This document shows, one piece after another, positions 1 through 9,979 of a stretch of DNA of 64,000 nt. Numbering within the stretch: position 1 is the stretch's first letter; every line of letters starts with the position of its first letter. The stretch lies in NCBI GenBank assembly GCA_013166835.1, contig JABLTI010000001.1, forward strand, positions 22,852 through 86,851. Direction: 5' to 3'. A program made the position numbers and the translations under genes. The notes beneath the pieces are model-generated. The model did no database searches, was not told the origin of the DNA, and worked only from the letters and a program-made list of their open reading frames with translations. This DNA comes from Promethearchaeati archaeon. Its GTDB lineage: Archaea; Asgardarchaeota; Heimdallarchaeia; JABLTI01.

Positions 1-2
1 TA

Positions 3-962
3 AATCAAATAAAAAAGCAGATTCCTAATGCTTATCTTAATACTGACTTGAAAGGTTATGGCGCCCGTAAAAGTGGCAAAGTTCGAGATTTATACACTAT
101 AGATGATAAAATTATGATTGTAACAACAGATAGAATATCTGCTTTTGATGTAGTTCTAACACAAGGAATACCTTACAAAGGACAAGCATTGAATCAAACA
201 TCTGAATTTTGGTTTGATGCTACCAGGAAAATCATGAACAATCATATTGTTGCAGTTCCAGATCCAAATATAATGATTGCTCAACATTGTGAACCAATTG
301 AAGTAGAAGTTGTTATTAGAGGATATATCACAGGTTCTGCTTGGAGGAGATTCAAGTACCTCAAAGAGAATAATAAAACATTAGTTATCTCTGGGATTGA
401 ATTTTCATCTGATTTAAGAAAGGATGAAAAATTACCTGAACCAGTTTTTACACCTACCACAAAAGCACAAGAAGGACATGACGAAGAAATTACTCCAAAA
501 GAATTAATCTCTCGAGGAATCGTAACTAAAGATATTTTAGATCAATTAACTGAAGCAGCATTCAAACTATATGCTAGTGGAAATGAAGTTGTAAGCAAAA
601 GTGGCGGTATTTTGGTAGATACAAAATACGAGTTTGGTTTGAATCCAGAAGGTGAAGTTGTTCTTATTGATGAAGTTCATACAGCGGATTCTTCTCGCTT
701 TTGGTTGAAAGATCAATATGAAGAATCATTCGAGAAAAACTTAAAACAAAAAGGACTTGACAAGGAATATGTTCGCAGTTGGTTAAGGGATAATGGTTTT
801 ACTGGCGATGGTGTTGTTCCTGATTTACCAGATGATGTAATTATCAATGCTTCATTGAACGTTATCAAAGCTTATGAATTAATAACTGCTCAGAAATTCA
901 AACCAGCTGAAGAATATGCTTCAAATGATCGTTTAATGTCCAACTTAATGAAATATAGTTAA
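3..962 (+). CDS. purC: SAICAR synthase, 5' end outside window
   Basis: Phosphoribosylaminoimidazole-succinocarboxamide synthase joins aspartate to CAIR using ATP in cytosolic de novo purine synthesis. The frame is open to the left edge, and the residues before the TTG at 48 (IPNAYLNTDLKG) fit the family's N-terminus just ahead of the nucleotide-binding GKVRDLY motif. I therefore read the gene as truncated by the window rather than starting at 48. Other signatures are GYITGSAW in the first third and EVHTADSSRFW in the last third, both typical of the longer yeast-ADE1-type enzymes. No other purine gene adjoins it here; purB lies 48 kb away. Family assignment is firm; only the true start is unknown. 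Confidence 0.95.
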   Translation, partial: NQIKKQIPNAYLNTDLKGYGARKSGKVRDLYTIDDKIMIVTTDRISAFDVVLTQGIPYKGQALNQTSEFWFDATRKIMNNHIVAVPDPNIMIAQHCEPIEVEVVIRGYITGSAWRRFKYLKENNKTLVISGIEFSSDLRKDEKLPEPVFTPTTKAQEGHDEEITPKELISRGIVTKDILDQLTEAAFKLYASGNEVVSKSGGILVDTKYEFGLNPEGEVVLIDEVHTADSSRFWLKDQYEESFEKNLKQKGLDKEYVRSWLRDNGFTGDGVVPDLPDDVIINASLNVIKAYELITAQKFKPAEEYASNDRLMSNLMKYS

Positions 963-1017
963 AAGTAAATACTGTAAATCGAGTAATTTTAAAGAGATAA
1001 GAGGAGTATGGAACAAA

Positions 1018-2955
1018 ATGGGTTATGCATTACAGAAATTTAAACAACTATCTAATAAGCAAATTAGTATAATATTTGCTATTATTGTTGTAGTTGTATC
1101 TGTACTCTTGCGTTTTCCTGCATTTTATGATTTAGCTAACACTGATGTATGGTATCTTATATGGGAGAGCAGATTGATCTTTGATGAAAGACATCTAGAG
1201 TTAATCATGCATCCATTCAGTATAATAAGTTTGTATCCCTATTCTCCTTATCCCTTTGGTTCTTTATTGCTCTACAAATTTTTCGATATCATCAGTTTCA
1301 AAAATGTCTTTGTTGGGGTATTACTCTTCAATATCTCCTTGATTTCCCTAACTACATTATCTTCTTTTTATTTCTTCAAAAAAATTTTCAAAAAGAATGA
1401 TTCAGTGGATAATCTTGGATTAACTCAAGAAAATATAATGGCTTTAATTGGTAGTTTGTTATACGTTAATTTTCCTTATCTGATTTATTTCAGTTACAAT
1501 TTTGCATCTGCTAGGTTTCCCATGATGGCCGTTCTTCCGCTTTTCTATCTTTTTGCTCTGGATACTATAAGAAAAAGAAGTGTTATTTCCTTCTTAAAAT
1601 GCTCGATTATGTATGTTGTAATGTTATTCTTTCATCGAATGAGTGAACCATTATTATTGCTAATAATCATTTTAGGTGTTTACTTAATTTTCTTTAAATT
1701 TCTTGCAAATAAATTAAAAATCAATGAAAGAATTCCAAAGCTGAAAAATATTCTTTCCAAATATTTCATTGTTTTCTTGCTTGGTTCATTTGCTATAGCA
1801 GTAGTCATTAGTTTTCTAATTGATGCTTATTCAGGAATAAGAATTCTAAGCACTGGAGAGGGATGGTTGCAATTCCTGGCTCATTTGAATCTAATTTTTG
1901 GAGGTATTTTCTTTGAAGGTTGGGGTCCAATGATAATTTTATCCTTATTGTGCATAATTTTCATTAATTCGAAAAATATCATTAAGGACAACTTCTATTA
2001 CAATATTTTATTATTAATATTATTCCAGATTCCACTTCTGATATTAATTTCAAATCATTACATTATATATTTCATGTGTATTACCCCAATTCTCTTGATA
2101 TTACTATATTTGAAGAATTTCTTATTCGAAAAAGAAAATTACAAACCAATATATGGAGCAATTGCTCTCATTGGTTTTGGATTGTTAAATGTAATTGGTA
2201 TAATCTTAATATACAAAGTTAGATCTAATTATCACTATGCTTACATAATCATAGGAACAATTGTTTTATTATTGGGTTTTGGGTTCCTTATTGCATTACT
2301 TATTGAAAAACAGAATCAAAACCATCAAAAAGAAAGTAAAAAACTGAATACATTTATCAAAGGAACTTTAAAAGCAATTCCAATTATTTTAACTCTCAGT
2401 ATTCTGTTTTATTCCCGGTTCTATATAGATTTAAAAACTATTCACAAACCACAAGAATATCCTGATTTTTATTCCAGCATCACCCTAACTGATGAAGAAC
2501 AAGAAATAGCGGATTTTCTTTCTCTCTATCCTGAATCATTATTTGGCTGCAGCCAAAGATTAGTAGCTATAAGATTATCTGTTCTTTCAGGATGTTTCTA
2601 TCTAGCAGATACTCATGGTTTAGCATTATTAATATCTGGTTACTATAATGTCTCTGAAATAAAGGAGAATTCATCATTTAATCCCTCATATGGAGGTTGG
2701 GATTTTTCATTATATACTACAACAGATTATCCTACTGGTCGAGATATCTTTATTAATCTTGTACAAATGGAAGCTAATGCTACTTCTTTAGCAATAATTA
2801 ATGACATTAATCTCTCATTCTTTGTAACATTAAAGAATAGTTCATACGTTGAAATAAGAATGATTGAATTCATTGATTCTCCTTTTGTACAAGATATTGA
2901 TACTATTGCTTCATTAGCTCTAGAAACAGAGCATTATTTCCTTTGGGAATTCTAG
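1018..2955 (+). CDS. GT-C-like polytopic membrane protein
   Basis: A 645-residue protein with about twelve hydrophobic helices from residue 17 to about 470, then a soluble tail of about 170 residues. The loop after helix 1 carries an acidic, aromatic segment (NTDVWYLIWES), the usual place of the catalytic acid in GT-C glycosyltransferases that use polyprenyl-phosphate sugars. I infer a membrane glycosyltransferase or oligosaccharyltransferase-like role; no family-defining motif such as WWDYG is present. The ATG at 1018 follows a GAGGAG ribosome binding site at 1001-1006. It opens a surface-glycan block with the GT4 and flippase genes downstream. The architecture matches the proteins at 9980 and 50546. 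Confidence 0.6.
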   Translation: MGYALQKFKQLSNKQISIIFAIIVVVVSVLLRFPAFYDLANTDVWYLIWESRLIFDERHLELIMHPFSIISLYPYSPYPFGSLLLYKFFDIISFKNVFVGVLLFNISLISLTTLSSFYFFKKIFKKNDSVDNLGLTQENIMALIGSLLYVNFPYLIYFSYNFASARFPMMAVLPLFYLFALDTIRKRSVISFLKCSIMYVVMLFFHRMSEPLLLLIIILGVYLIFFKFLANKLKINERIPKLKNILSKYFIVFLLGSFAIAVVISFLIDAYSGIRILSTGEGWLQFLAHLNLIFGGIFFEGWGPMIILSLLCIIFINSKNIIKDNFYYNILLLILFQIPLLILISNHYIIYFMCITPILLILLYLKNFLFEKENYKPIYGAIALIGFGLLNVIGIILIYKVRSNYHYAYIIIGTIVLLLGFGFLIALLIEKQNQNHQKESKKLNTFIKGTLKAIPIILTLSILFYSRFYIDLKTIHKPQEYPDFYSSITLTDEEQEIADFLSLYPESLFGCSQRLVAIRLSVLSGCFYLADTHGLALLISGYYNVSEIKENSSFNPSYGGWDFSLYTTTDYPTGRDIFINLVQMEANATSLAIINDINLSFFVTLKNSSYVEIRMIEFIDSPFVQDIDTIASLALETEHYFLWEF

Positions 2956-3042
2956 TGTATAATTAAAAGGGATTCCTTAAGTAGATAAATTACATTAATA
3001 TAATATATTCAAAATCATCAAGCAATTACCTACCATTATTAA

Positions 3043-4230
3043 GTGAGACTTGGTTTTATGTCAACAAAATCCCTCAAAGACAAAACATTACTTGTTATTA
3101 CACCTGGTTTTCCAGATGAAAACAACAAGAGTATTATGGGGATTTTTGTAAAAGATCAAGTAAATGCCCTAAGAAGTGAATTCAAAGAAATTTATGTTAT
3201 TGCTCCTATTTTTAGCACGTTAAAATTATCCTCTCGAGAGCGTTATTGCCAAAATTATACTTATGAGAATGTTTCTGTTTTTTATCCGAGAAGTTTTTAC
3301 TTTCCACTTATCTATACATTAGGAAAAAAAATAGATAATCGATTACAGGCTGTTCTTAATACAATTGAAAGAAACAACCTAAGTTTTGATCTAATACATG
3401 CTCATTTCACTTGGCCATCAGGTTATATCAGCCAACAATTAAAAGAGAAATTCAATACTCCTTATATTCTGACTGTACACGAAAATCGCAAATGGTTTCA
3501 GAAAGAGCTTGACAAGGAATATACAGAATTTACCAATGCTTGGAAGAATGCTGACATAATTCTGAGAGTGAATATGAAGGATTATGAATCTCTGAAAAAA
3601 TATAATCCCGGAGTTTATTATCAACCCAATAGTGTTGGTGGAATGTTTGAATTCGCAGAAAAAATACCTGTAAGAAAACAAATTGGGTTGCAAGAAGATG
3701 CGAAGATTATTTTTGCTTTTGGCAATCACTTAAAATCCAAAGGTTTTCATGATTTGATTAATGCAATGAAGATACTTTTGGAATCCGGGAATAAAACGAT
3801 CCAATGTTACATTGGTGGTTCAGGTTTTTACTCGAGTGAAATGCGAAGATTAATTCGCAAACATAATCTCTCAGACAATGTGAGACTGATAGGTCCTATC
3901 AATAGAAATGATATTGTTAATTGGTTTAACGCTGCTGATTTCTATGTTATGCCAAGTCATCACGAAAGTTTTGGAATAACTGTAATTGAAGCCTTATCAA
4001 GTGGGACACCAGTAATTACTACTTACAATGGGGCTAGTGAGTTTATAATTGAAAACGAAAATTTGGGTTTGCTTGTAAATCCAAAATCCCCAAAGAAACT
4101 TGCAGAAGCAATTGAAGAAGCGTTTCAAAGAAAATGGGATAGTAAGTTTATTACAAAGTTTGCTGCTAAATACTCAGAAAAAGCATTTTGCAAAAGCTTA
4201 ACGAATTACTTTGGGAAGATAGTGAAATGA
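3043..4230 (+). CDS. GT4 family glycosyltransferase
   Basis: A retaining GT-B glycosyltransferase that transfers sugar from a nucleotide donor, likely onto a lipid-linked glycan on the cytoplasmic face. The N-terminal half has LVITPGFPDENNKS followed by the acceptor domain; HAHFTWPSG is typical of the family. The C-terminal half shows the E-x7-E donor motif within HESFGITVIEALSSGTPVI (about residues 308-326). Length (395 residues) is normal. The GTG at 3043 has no clear ribosome binding site and the ATG at 3058 is an equally good start. Its stop codon overlaps the start of the flippase gene by ATGA, so the two are co-translated. The exact sugar cannot be told. Confidence 0.88.
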   Translation: MRLGFMSTKSLKDKTLLVITPGFPDENNKSIMGIFVKDQVNALRSEFKEIYVIAPIFSTLKLSSRERYCQNYTYENVSVFYPRSFYFPLIYTLGKKIDNRLQAVLNTIERNNLSFDLIHAHFTWPSGYISQQLKEKFNTPYILTVHENRKWFQKELDKEYTEFTNAWKNADIILRVNMKDYESLKKYNPGVYYQPNSVGGMFEFAEKIPVRKQIGLQEDAKIIFAFGNHLKSKGFHDLINAMKILLESGNKTIQCYIGGSGFYSSEMRRLIRKHNLSDNVRLIGPINRNDIVNWFNAADFYVMPSHHESFGITVIEALSSGTPVITTYNGASEFIIENENLGLLVNPKSPKKLAEAIEEAFQRKWDSKFITKFAAKYSEKAFCKSLTNYFGKIVK

Positions 4231-5726
4231 AACAATTGAGCAAGAATATTGGTAGTAATTTCCTTTTTTCATTCATTGTGATTTTGATCATAGGATTAGT
4301 GAATATCGGTTTCCCACTATTAATTGGTTTGTTGTATAGTGCAGAAACAATGGGTAATTTCTCAGTTCTATTCAACTGGGCGTTTTTCTTAGCAATACCT
4401 ATTGCTAATGGGATTGCCCCTGCCATCTCAAGATTTATCGCAGCGAAAACTGGAGATGAAACTCCGCAAATAAATAAAATCGGAGGAAAAATTACTATTT
4501 TTTACTTGCTCATGGCTATTGTGATTTTTCCTCTCATTGGTGTATTTGTTTTCCAACTTGATATTTTCGATTTACTAATTGTAATCTCAATGTTAATTGT
4601 AATAATTCTTCATTATTTGTTTAGGTATTCTCTTCAGGGTCAAGAGAGGTTTTCTCGTCTCTTCAAATTTGAAATAATTTCTTTTGCAATTTTCTTACCA
4701 TTTATGATTATTTTTGGTGTTCTTCCAAACGTCTTAGGATGGACTGGACTTTCCGGTTTTCATTGGTTGTTTTTCCCTGTTATTGTTTATCACTTAGCTT
4801 TTGATATATTGTATCTCTTCTCAGAAACCAAGATGATGGATTTAAAGAAATTCTTTTCTTTTCCAGAGATTACCAAAAAAATACTTCTTTATGCATTTTT
4901 CGTTGGAATTGGAAGTCTCTTTAGTCTTGGAGTTTCCCAATTTCAAATTATAATCTCAGACAAATACTTGACTGAATTCCGTGTCGGAGTTTTAGGTTTC
5001 TGGGATTCTGCAATAAAACCTATTTCTCTGATTTCAGTTGCGATTGGAGCAATGACGATACCACGGATTACCAATTTACAAAAATCAAAAGAAGAACACG
5101 ATGTATCATTTGTTAATAGAATTAATTATGGTTTAACATTGCTAATATTGCCTATCTTTGGTTTGATTTTCTTAATTATTGCGGGTTATCCCAATTTATT
5201 TGATCACTTAGGATTAACGAAATACCAAACCGCTATTTATTGGATAATTCCTATTTTCCTTTGTTTTCAGGTAGTGAACAATCTAATAGCAACGCCGACC
5301 ATATCTTACTACTCTTCCTCAGAAAGGAAAGTTATAATCAATCCCATTATCTCTTTTGCTTATTCACTTGTTGTTATTGTTTCCTGGATTATTCTTGTTC
5401 CTAGATGGGATATCTGGGGATTTGTTAGTGGCATAGCTATTGGCAGTTTGGTTTTCTCCTTAGCAATACAAATAACGGCACTTATTATAACAAAAAGAAA
5501 AATCGGCATGCATGTATTTCTTATGTTAGCATTCTATGTTTTAGGAGGAGTCTCACTAATACTACTAAATTATATGTCAAACATTGTTTTACTAGTTCTT
5601 TGGTCTTGCATTACCATTTCGTCAGTGATCCTAGGAATTCTTCTCATAATTAAGGTCTTAAAAAATAGAGACTACTCCATAACATATGAGGAGCAAGCTA
5701 CAACAACAGCTGAAACTAGTAACTAA
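4227..5726 (+). CDS. MOP-superfamily polysaccharide flippase
   Basis: A 499-residue integral membrane protein with about fourteen predicted helices and almost no soluble domain, the size and pattern of Wzx/RfbX-type flippases that move polyprenyl-linked oligosaccharides across the membrane. The frame can extend to 4188, but the ATG at 4227 overlaps the TGA of the upstream glycosyltransferase (ATGA), follows GGGAAG at 4213-4218 and begins a typical basic-then-hydrophobic N-terminus (MKQLSKNIGSNFLFSF). I therefore use 4227. Position between glycosyltransferases supports a role in surface glycan or S-layer glycosylation precursor export. Substrate is inferred only from context. Confidence 0.85.
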   Translation: MKQLSKNIGSNFLFSFIVILIIGLVNIGFPLLIGLLYSAETMGNFSVLFNWAFFLAIPIANGIAPAISRFIAAKTGDETPQINKIGGKITIFYLLMAIVIFPLIGVFVFQLDIFDLLIVISMLIVIILHYLFRYSLQGQERFSRLFKFEIISFAIFLPFMIIFGVLPNVLGWTGLSGFHWLFFPVIVYHLAFDILYLFSETKMMDLKKFFSFPEITKKILLYAFFVGIGSLFSLGVSQFQIIISDKYLTEFRVGVLGFWDSAIKPISLISVAIGAMTIPRITNLQKSKEEHDVSFVNRINYGLTLLILPIFGLIFLIIAGYPNLFDHLGLTKYQTAIYWIIPIFLCFQVVNNLIATPTISYYSSSERKVIINPIISFAYSLVVIVSWIILVPRWDIWGFVSGIAIGSLVFSLAIQITALIITKRKIGMHVFLMLAFYVLGGVSLILLNYMSNIVLLVLWSCITISSVILGILLIIKVLKNRDYSITYEEQATTTAETSN

Positions 5727-5731
5727 CAGAA

Positions 5732-7627
5732 CTAATCATTCTTGACTATCGGTTTAAGGTGTTCCAAAGACAGTTTTAACTGGAAGCTTTTCTCTGTTTT
5801 TAATGTATCACTTACAAGTTTTATTTTTTCTGAGTCTTCTTTCAAAGCAAAGAATAAACGCAAAGTAATTTCTAAATCGATTATATGGAGTATAAATTTG
5901 TACAAATGATTCTTCCTTTTAATGAAATCATTGAAGAGCTTCATTGTTTTCGCTTTATCCAAGATATTCCAAATAATTGCTTCATCACTTAGCAAATCTA
6001 AGATCATTTCATAATAACTTCCTCGTTTTCGCATCCATTCAAAATAAGGAACAGAGGAATATCTTGGTAGTAATGGCAATCTGAATAATGATTCGAAAAA
6101 TTGTAGAGATTTAAATCCAAATTGAATAAACCAGGAAGCAAACAAACGATTATACCAAATTAACGATGTTGTTGGATACTCTGCGAGTTCCTTATTTAAA
6201 TGCTTAAGAGTTAAAAGCTCCAATTTTCGTTTCTTTCTTAGTTTAGGATGTACTTTGAGGTAACTAGATATTATTTCTGGATGCGTGTATGGAACATTAA
6301 CAGAAGCTAAATGACTAAAAGATTTAGATGCTCCCAACATGTAGCCACGAGCTCTTGTTTGAGTTAAGAGATATTCTAACCCTAAAGATTCGTTATCAAT
6401 TTCCCATAAAAGATTTCTTTGTTCTTGCATGCCTTGCTCCAAAATCTTTAGTGTTTGATCTTTTGAAGCATCGAGAATTGAATAAAATGTTTTTTTCGGG
6501 AATGCATATTCATTAGCTATTAGATTTTCAATCAAACGTCTTTCAGGTGACTTGTATTTTCTAACCAATTTTTCAGTGTATACTAAATAATTGCCACCAA
6601 AAGGACCATCACCTAATAATCCATCAAAAAACAGTTTTTCTCCATTTACTTTCTCGTATAAAGCATGTCTAATACTAATTACATGATTAGATAATCCTTC
6701 ACAGTGCCACATATGCTTGAAGCAGTATTTGAGTACATCAGCATCGCTTATTACTTTGTATTGATGTGGGATACCAAGTATATCTGATACGCCCTTCGCA
6801 TACTTTATTTCTTTTCCATCTGAAAAACTATCAAATGTGTATGTTTCAATGGACTTTTTCCATTTCTTGTCTGTTGCGGAAATCAATAATCTGGAGTCCA
6901 ATCCACCAGATAAAAGAAAGGCTAGATTCACGTTCTCTATTGCTGCATAATTTTTCAATTGCTTTTTTAGAAGCTCACTAATCTCTGCTGCAGTTTGATC
7001 CAAATCATCCGTTTTTACATAATCTTTTGGAAAGGCATACCAAGTTTTCCTTCGGTTGATACCGTTCTCTAATACTTCTTGTGTTTTCTTTTCCCAATTT
7101 TTAATGGTAATTTTCGAGTTTCCTGGTAACAGTCGAATTTTTTTGAAATATGTTTTAACTCCTAATATAGAATGACAGAAGAGGTATTCAACTAATGCAT
7201 TATAGTCTAATTCATTCAAAAGCTTTAGATGCATTGCTATTAGATATTTCAAATGTGATGAAATGATTATTTTTCCATTATCTAAAGTCGCTATGTAAAC
7301 AAGATGTGTGCCAAATGGATCTGTTTTTATCTCCACATCCATTGTCTTTGTATTTACTGAAATAATAGGTGAATAACTGGTTTCTTTCTTCTTTTCTTTT
7401 TGTGGTTCTTTTAGAACCAGCATTTTTTTTGTATTTATCTGGAAATTAATTGTTGTGTCTTTTTTCTCTAACAAGAAATTATCTTTCAAAAAATCAGCAG
7501 CCAATATAACACAATTTTTCTCTTTTGAGAATTCTGTTTGCTTGAATTCCCCTAAAAACACCTTTTCAATAGCATCCCTTTTAGGGGTATTACCATCCAT
7601 TGCTAGTTGTATGTAGAAATGTGTCAT
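5732..7627 (-). CDS. Asparagine-synthetase-like amidotransferase lacking Cys2
   Basis: The protein (631 residues) has the asparagine synthetase B layout: an N-terminal region resembling the class II glutamine amidotransferase fold, then an ATP pyrophosphatase domain with the SGGLDSR PP-loop near residue 240. Asparagine synthetase adenylates a carboxylate and transfers ammonia to it. Here the N-terminus starts MTHFYIQLAMDG and has no cysteine at position 2, the nucleophile that hydrolyses glutamine, so glutaminase activity is unlikely. Homologues in polysaccharide clusters are often annotated as asparagine synthase and are thought to amidate sugars or peptides. It is convergent with the flippase, five bases apart, inside the glycan block. 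True asparagine synthesis is less likely. Confidence 0.75.
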   Translation of the reverse strand: MTHFYIQLAMDGNTPKRDAIEKVFLGEFKQTEFSKEKNCVILAADFLKDNFLLEKKDTTINFQINTKKMLVLKEPQKEKKKETSYSPIISVNTKTMDVEIKTDPFGTHLVYIATLDNGKIIISSHLKYLIAMHLKLLNELDYNALVEYLFCHSILGVKTYFKKIRLLPGNSKITIKNWEKKTQEVLENGINRRKTWYAFPKDYVKTDDLDQTAAEISELLKKQLKNYAAIENVNLAFLLSGGLDSRLLISATDKKWKKSIETYTFDSFSDGKEIKYAKGVSDILGIPHQYKVISDADVLKYCFKHMWHCEGLSNHVISIRHALYEKVNGEKLFFDGLLGDGPFGGNYLVYTEKLVRKYKSPERRLIENLIANEYAFPKKTFYSILDASKDQTLKILEQGMQEQRNLLWEIDNESLGLEYLLTQTRARGYMLGASKSFSHLASVNVPYTHPEIISSYLKVHPKLRKKRKLELLTLKHLNKELAEYPTTSLIWYNRLFASWFIQFGFKSLQFFESLFRLPLLPRYSSVPYFEWMRKRGSYYEMILDLLSDEAIIWNILDKAKTMKLFNDFIKRKNHLYKFILHIIDLEITLRLFFALKEDSEKIKLVSDTLKTEKSFQLKLSLEHLKPIVKND

Positions 7628-7717
7628 TAAGAGCCGCCAAATAAATTTTTAATGTAAACCTTCAAGATAAAAAATATAAAAAACTATCCCAGATAATGAT
7701 TAGTAAATATCTCGGTT

Positions 7718-8953
7718 GTGTTAATATTGAACGCAAAGAAGAACAAACTAAAGCAAAATAAAAAGCAAGTGAATACAAAACCAATTGTTTTCATCACAGT
7801 AGCTTGTTCTTTTTTCATCGATCATCGAGTTAATCAAGAATTAGCAAGTCTGATAAAGAATGGTTTTTACGCTTATATTTTATCATGGGATAGAGAGCGC
7901 AAGTACTCAGACAAAGAAACTGAGAATTATTATGTAAAGAATGCTAAACTTTTGGATGCCAATAAATTTAGTAAAATTCTTTTTCTTTTATCAGCAATTT
8001 TATTTCAATTTTTGATTGTTTTCTATGGGATTAAACTAATACGTAAACACAAAAGAATGATTATACATGCGAATGATTTCAATACTCTAGCAGGTGTAAT
8101 TTTCCTGAAAATGATATTCCCTAACAGGATTCAAGTCATCTATGATAGTCACGAGTTCACACGTTTTGTTTACAAAGAATGGTATGGTCCAATAGTTGGA
8201 AATATAGTAACAAGTCTTGAAATCAAGTTCATCAAGTATTTTGACAAGATAATAACCGTCAGTACACCAATTAAGAAATATCTTGAGACAATCTCTAATA
8301 AAGATGTAAAGGTTATCTGGAATTATCCCACAGAAAGTTTGCTACCTAAAATATCGAAAGCTAAAGCTAAAAAGGCTCTCGGTTTAAAGGTTAATGATTT
8401 TGTATTAATTTATATTGGTACACTTAGAATAGATGTTGCATTGTTCGAGCTGATTTCTGCTGTAAGTATTTTGAAGGAAAAACAACTCACACCAAATCTC
8501 AAAATCCTAATTGTTGGGGATGGTCCCTTTCTTCATCAAATACATGAGATGGTTGAAAAAAATCATCTTTCAGATTTTGTTAGAATTATCGGACGAGTTG
8601 AAAGAGAAAAAGCAATGAACTATTTGCGAGCTGCAGATATATCCTACATCCTATTTTCTTTGAAAGGAATGAACACTAAAATTGGTATGCCTTGGAAACT
8701 ATTTGAAAGCTTGTTAAATGAAACTCGCGTTTTAACTATGACTGATACTTATGCTGCTCATTTCGCTAAGAAGTACAATGTAGGATATACCGTTGCATCA
8801 ATCACACCGATTGAAATTGCAAACACAATTTCGACGATTTACAAACAAAAGATCAAAGATGATTTTCATATACCGCAAAAATTTGTTTGGGAAAATCAGG
8901 AAGATGAATTCATCAAAATCTACTTAGAATTAATACAAGAAAGTAAATCTTGA
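7718..8953 (+). CDS. GT4-like glycosyltransferase
   Basis: A 411-residue GT-B fold glycosyltransferase. The N-terminal domain has IVFITVACSFF with a membrane-associating stretch near residue 90 (SKILFLLSAILFQF) and YDSHEFTRF, seen in WcaK/GT4-type enzymes; the C-terminal Rossmann half has VLIYIGTLRIDVALFELI and LIVGDGP. The E-x7-E donor motif is weak: KLFESLLNETRVL keeps only the first glutamate region. It probably adds a sugar during surface glycan assembly at the inner face of the membrane. The start is uncertain: GTG at 7718 or TTG at 7727, neither with a clear ribosome binding site. It diverges from the asparagine-synthetase-like gene, sharing a 90-base promoter region. Confidence 0.8.
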   Translation: MLILNAKKNKLKQNKKQVNTKPIVFITVACSFFIDHRVNQELASLIKNGFYAYILSWDRERKYSDKETENYYVKNAKLLDANKFSKILFLLSAILFQFLIVFYGIKLIRKHKRMIIHANDFNTLAGVIFLKMIFPNRIQVIYDSHEFTRFVYKEWYGPIVGNIVTSLEIKFIKYFDKIITVSTPIKKYLETISNKDVKVIWNYPTESLLPKISKAKAKKALGLKVNDFVLIYIGTLRIDVALFELISAVSILKEKQLTPNLKILIVGDGPFLHQIHEMVEKNHLSDFVRIIGRVEREKAMNYLRAADISYILFSLKGMNTKIGMPWKLFESLLNETRVLTMTDTYAAHFAKKYNVGYTVASITPIEIANTISTIYKQKIKDDFHIPQKFVWENQEDEFIKIYLELIQESKS

Positions 8954-9047
8954 GTAAACAGATAATTTTTAAAATAAACCTTTATCAGAAAAAAACAATC
9001 TAGATACCTATCTAGGAAAAATTGGTTCCTTCATTGGATGTTAACTC

Positions 9048-9968
9048 ATGTTTAAGGGTAAGAAACTAGCTGTGATAATTCCAGCTTTAAACGAAGAAAG
9101 ACTTATCAAAAGTACACTTTCAGGCATCCCAGATTATGTTGATAAAATAATCGTGATAGATGATTTCTCAACTGATAAAACAGTTGATATGATTATGGAA
9201 TTTGCCAAGCAAGATAAAAGAATTGAATTAATTCGACATGAAAAAACCCACGGTGCTGGGGGAGCTATTATTTCTGGTTTTAAAATCGCCCTACAAGATG
9301 AAGATGTTGAGCTTATCAGTATTATGGATGGCGATGATCAAATGCGTCCAAAGCACCTGCCGGAATTACTTGCCCCAATAGTTGAAGGGAAAACAGAATT
9401 TACAAAAGGGAATCGTTTGAAACGAAGTCATTGGAAAGGCATGAGTAAATTCAGATTATTTGGTAATCTCTTACTTTCTTTTCTCAACAAGAAGATCTCG
9501 GGTTATTGGGCAATAGAGGATCCTCAAAACGGTTATGTAGGGTTATCAGCTGCTTTTCTAAGAAGAATGGATCTTGATTCCTTATACAAAGGATACGCGT
9601 TTGAAAATGATTTTATGATAAAAGCAAATGTTGCAAATGTGAAGATGCAGAATGTCTTGATTCCAGCCTATTATGGTGAAGAACAATCGAAATTGAAGTA
9701 TGGTCCCTTTATCACTAATACAAGCTGGCATTTGTTTAAATCGTATTATTGGCGTTTGTGGCATAAATATATCAAAACGTTCCATATAGTTGGTATCTTA
9801 ACAATTCTAGGATTTTTAGATTTAATTGGAGGTTTAATTGCAGGGGGAATACTAGGATTCTCTCCCATTTCGATAATAGCAATTCCTTGTGCTGGTTTTG
9901 GCTTCATGCTCATAGCATTCTTTATTGATATTATAAAAGGAATAAGACTTTCAAAATCTATGAAATAA
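9048..9968 (+). CDS. GT2 polyprenyl-phosphate sugar transferase (DPM-like)
   Basis: An inverting GT-A glycosyltransferase of the dolichol-phosphate mannose/glucose synthase type, which charges polyprenyl phosphate with a sugar for later transfer by GT-C enzymes. The catalytic domain (residues 1-235) has VIIPALNEE, the nucleotide-binding DDFSTD and the metal-binding SIMDGDDQM, and ends in two hydrophobic helices near residues 245-295 that hold it on the membrane. Start is the ATG at 9048. A 7-base inverted repeat (9000-9015) lies upstream. Three GT-C-like proteins in the window (1018, 9980, 50546) are candidate users of its product. Confidence 0.88.
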   Translation: MFKGKKLAVIIPALNEERLIKSTLSGIPDYVDKIIVIDDFSTDKTVDMIMEFAKQDKRIELIRHEKTHGAGGAIISGFKIALQDEDVELISIMDGDDQMRPKHLPELLAPIVEGKTEFTKGNRLKRSHWKGMSKFRLFGNLLLSFLNKKISGYWAIEDPQNGYVGLSAAFLRRMDLDSLYKGYAFENDFMIKANVANVKMQNVLIPAYYGEEQSKLKYGPFITNTSWHLFKSYYWRLWHKYIKTFHIVGILTILGFLDLIGGLIAGGILGFSPISIIAIPCAGFGFMLIAFFIDIIKGIRLSKSMK

Positions 9969-9979
9969 TGTTTTCTAAT

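Noticed and set aside
9000..9015. CTAGATA-CC-TATCTAG inverted repeat as a transposon end or operator
   Set aside because: Single copy, two-base loop and no nearby mobile gene; it may be an operator but nothing supports it.
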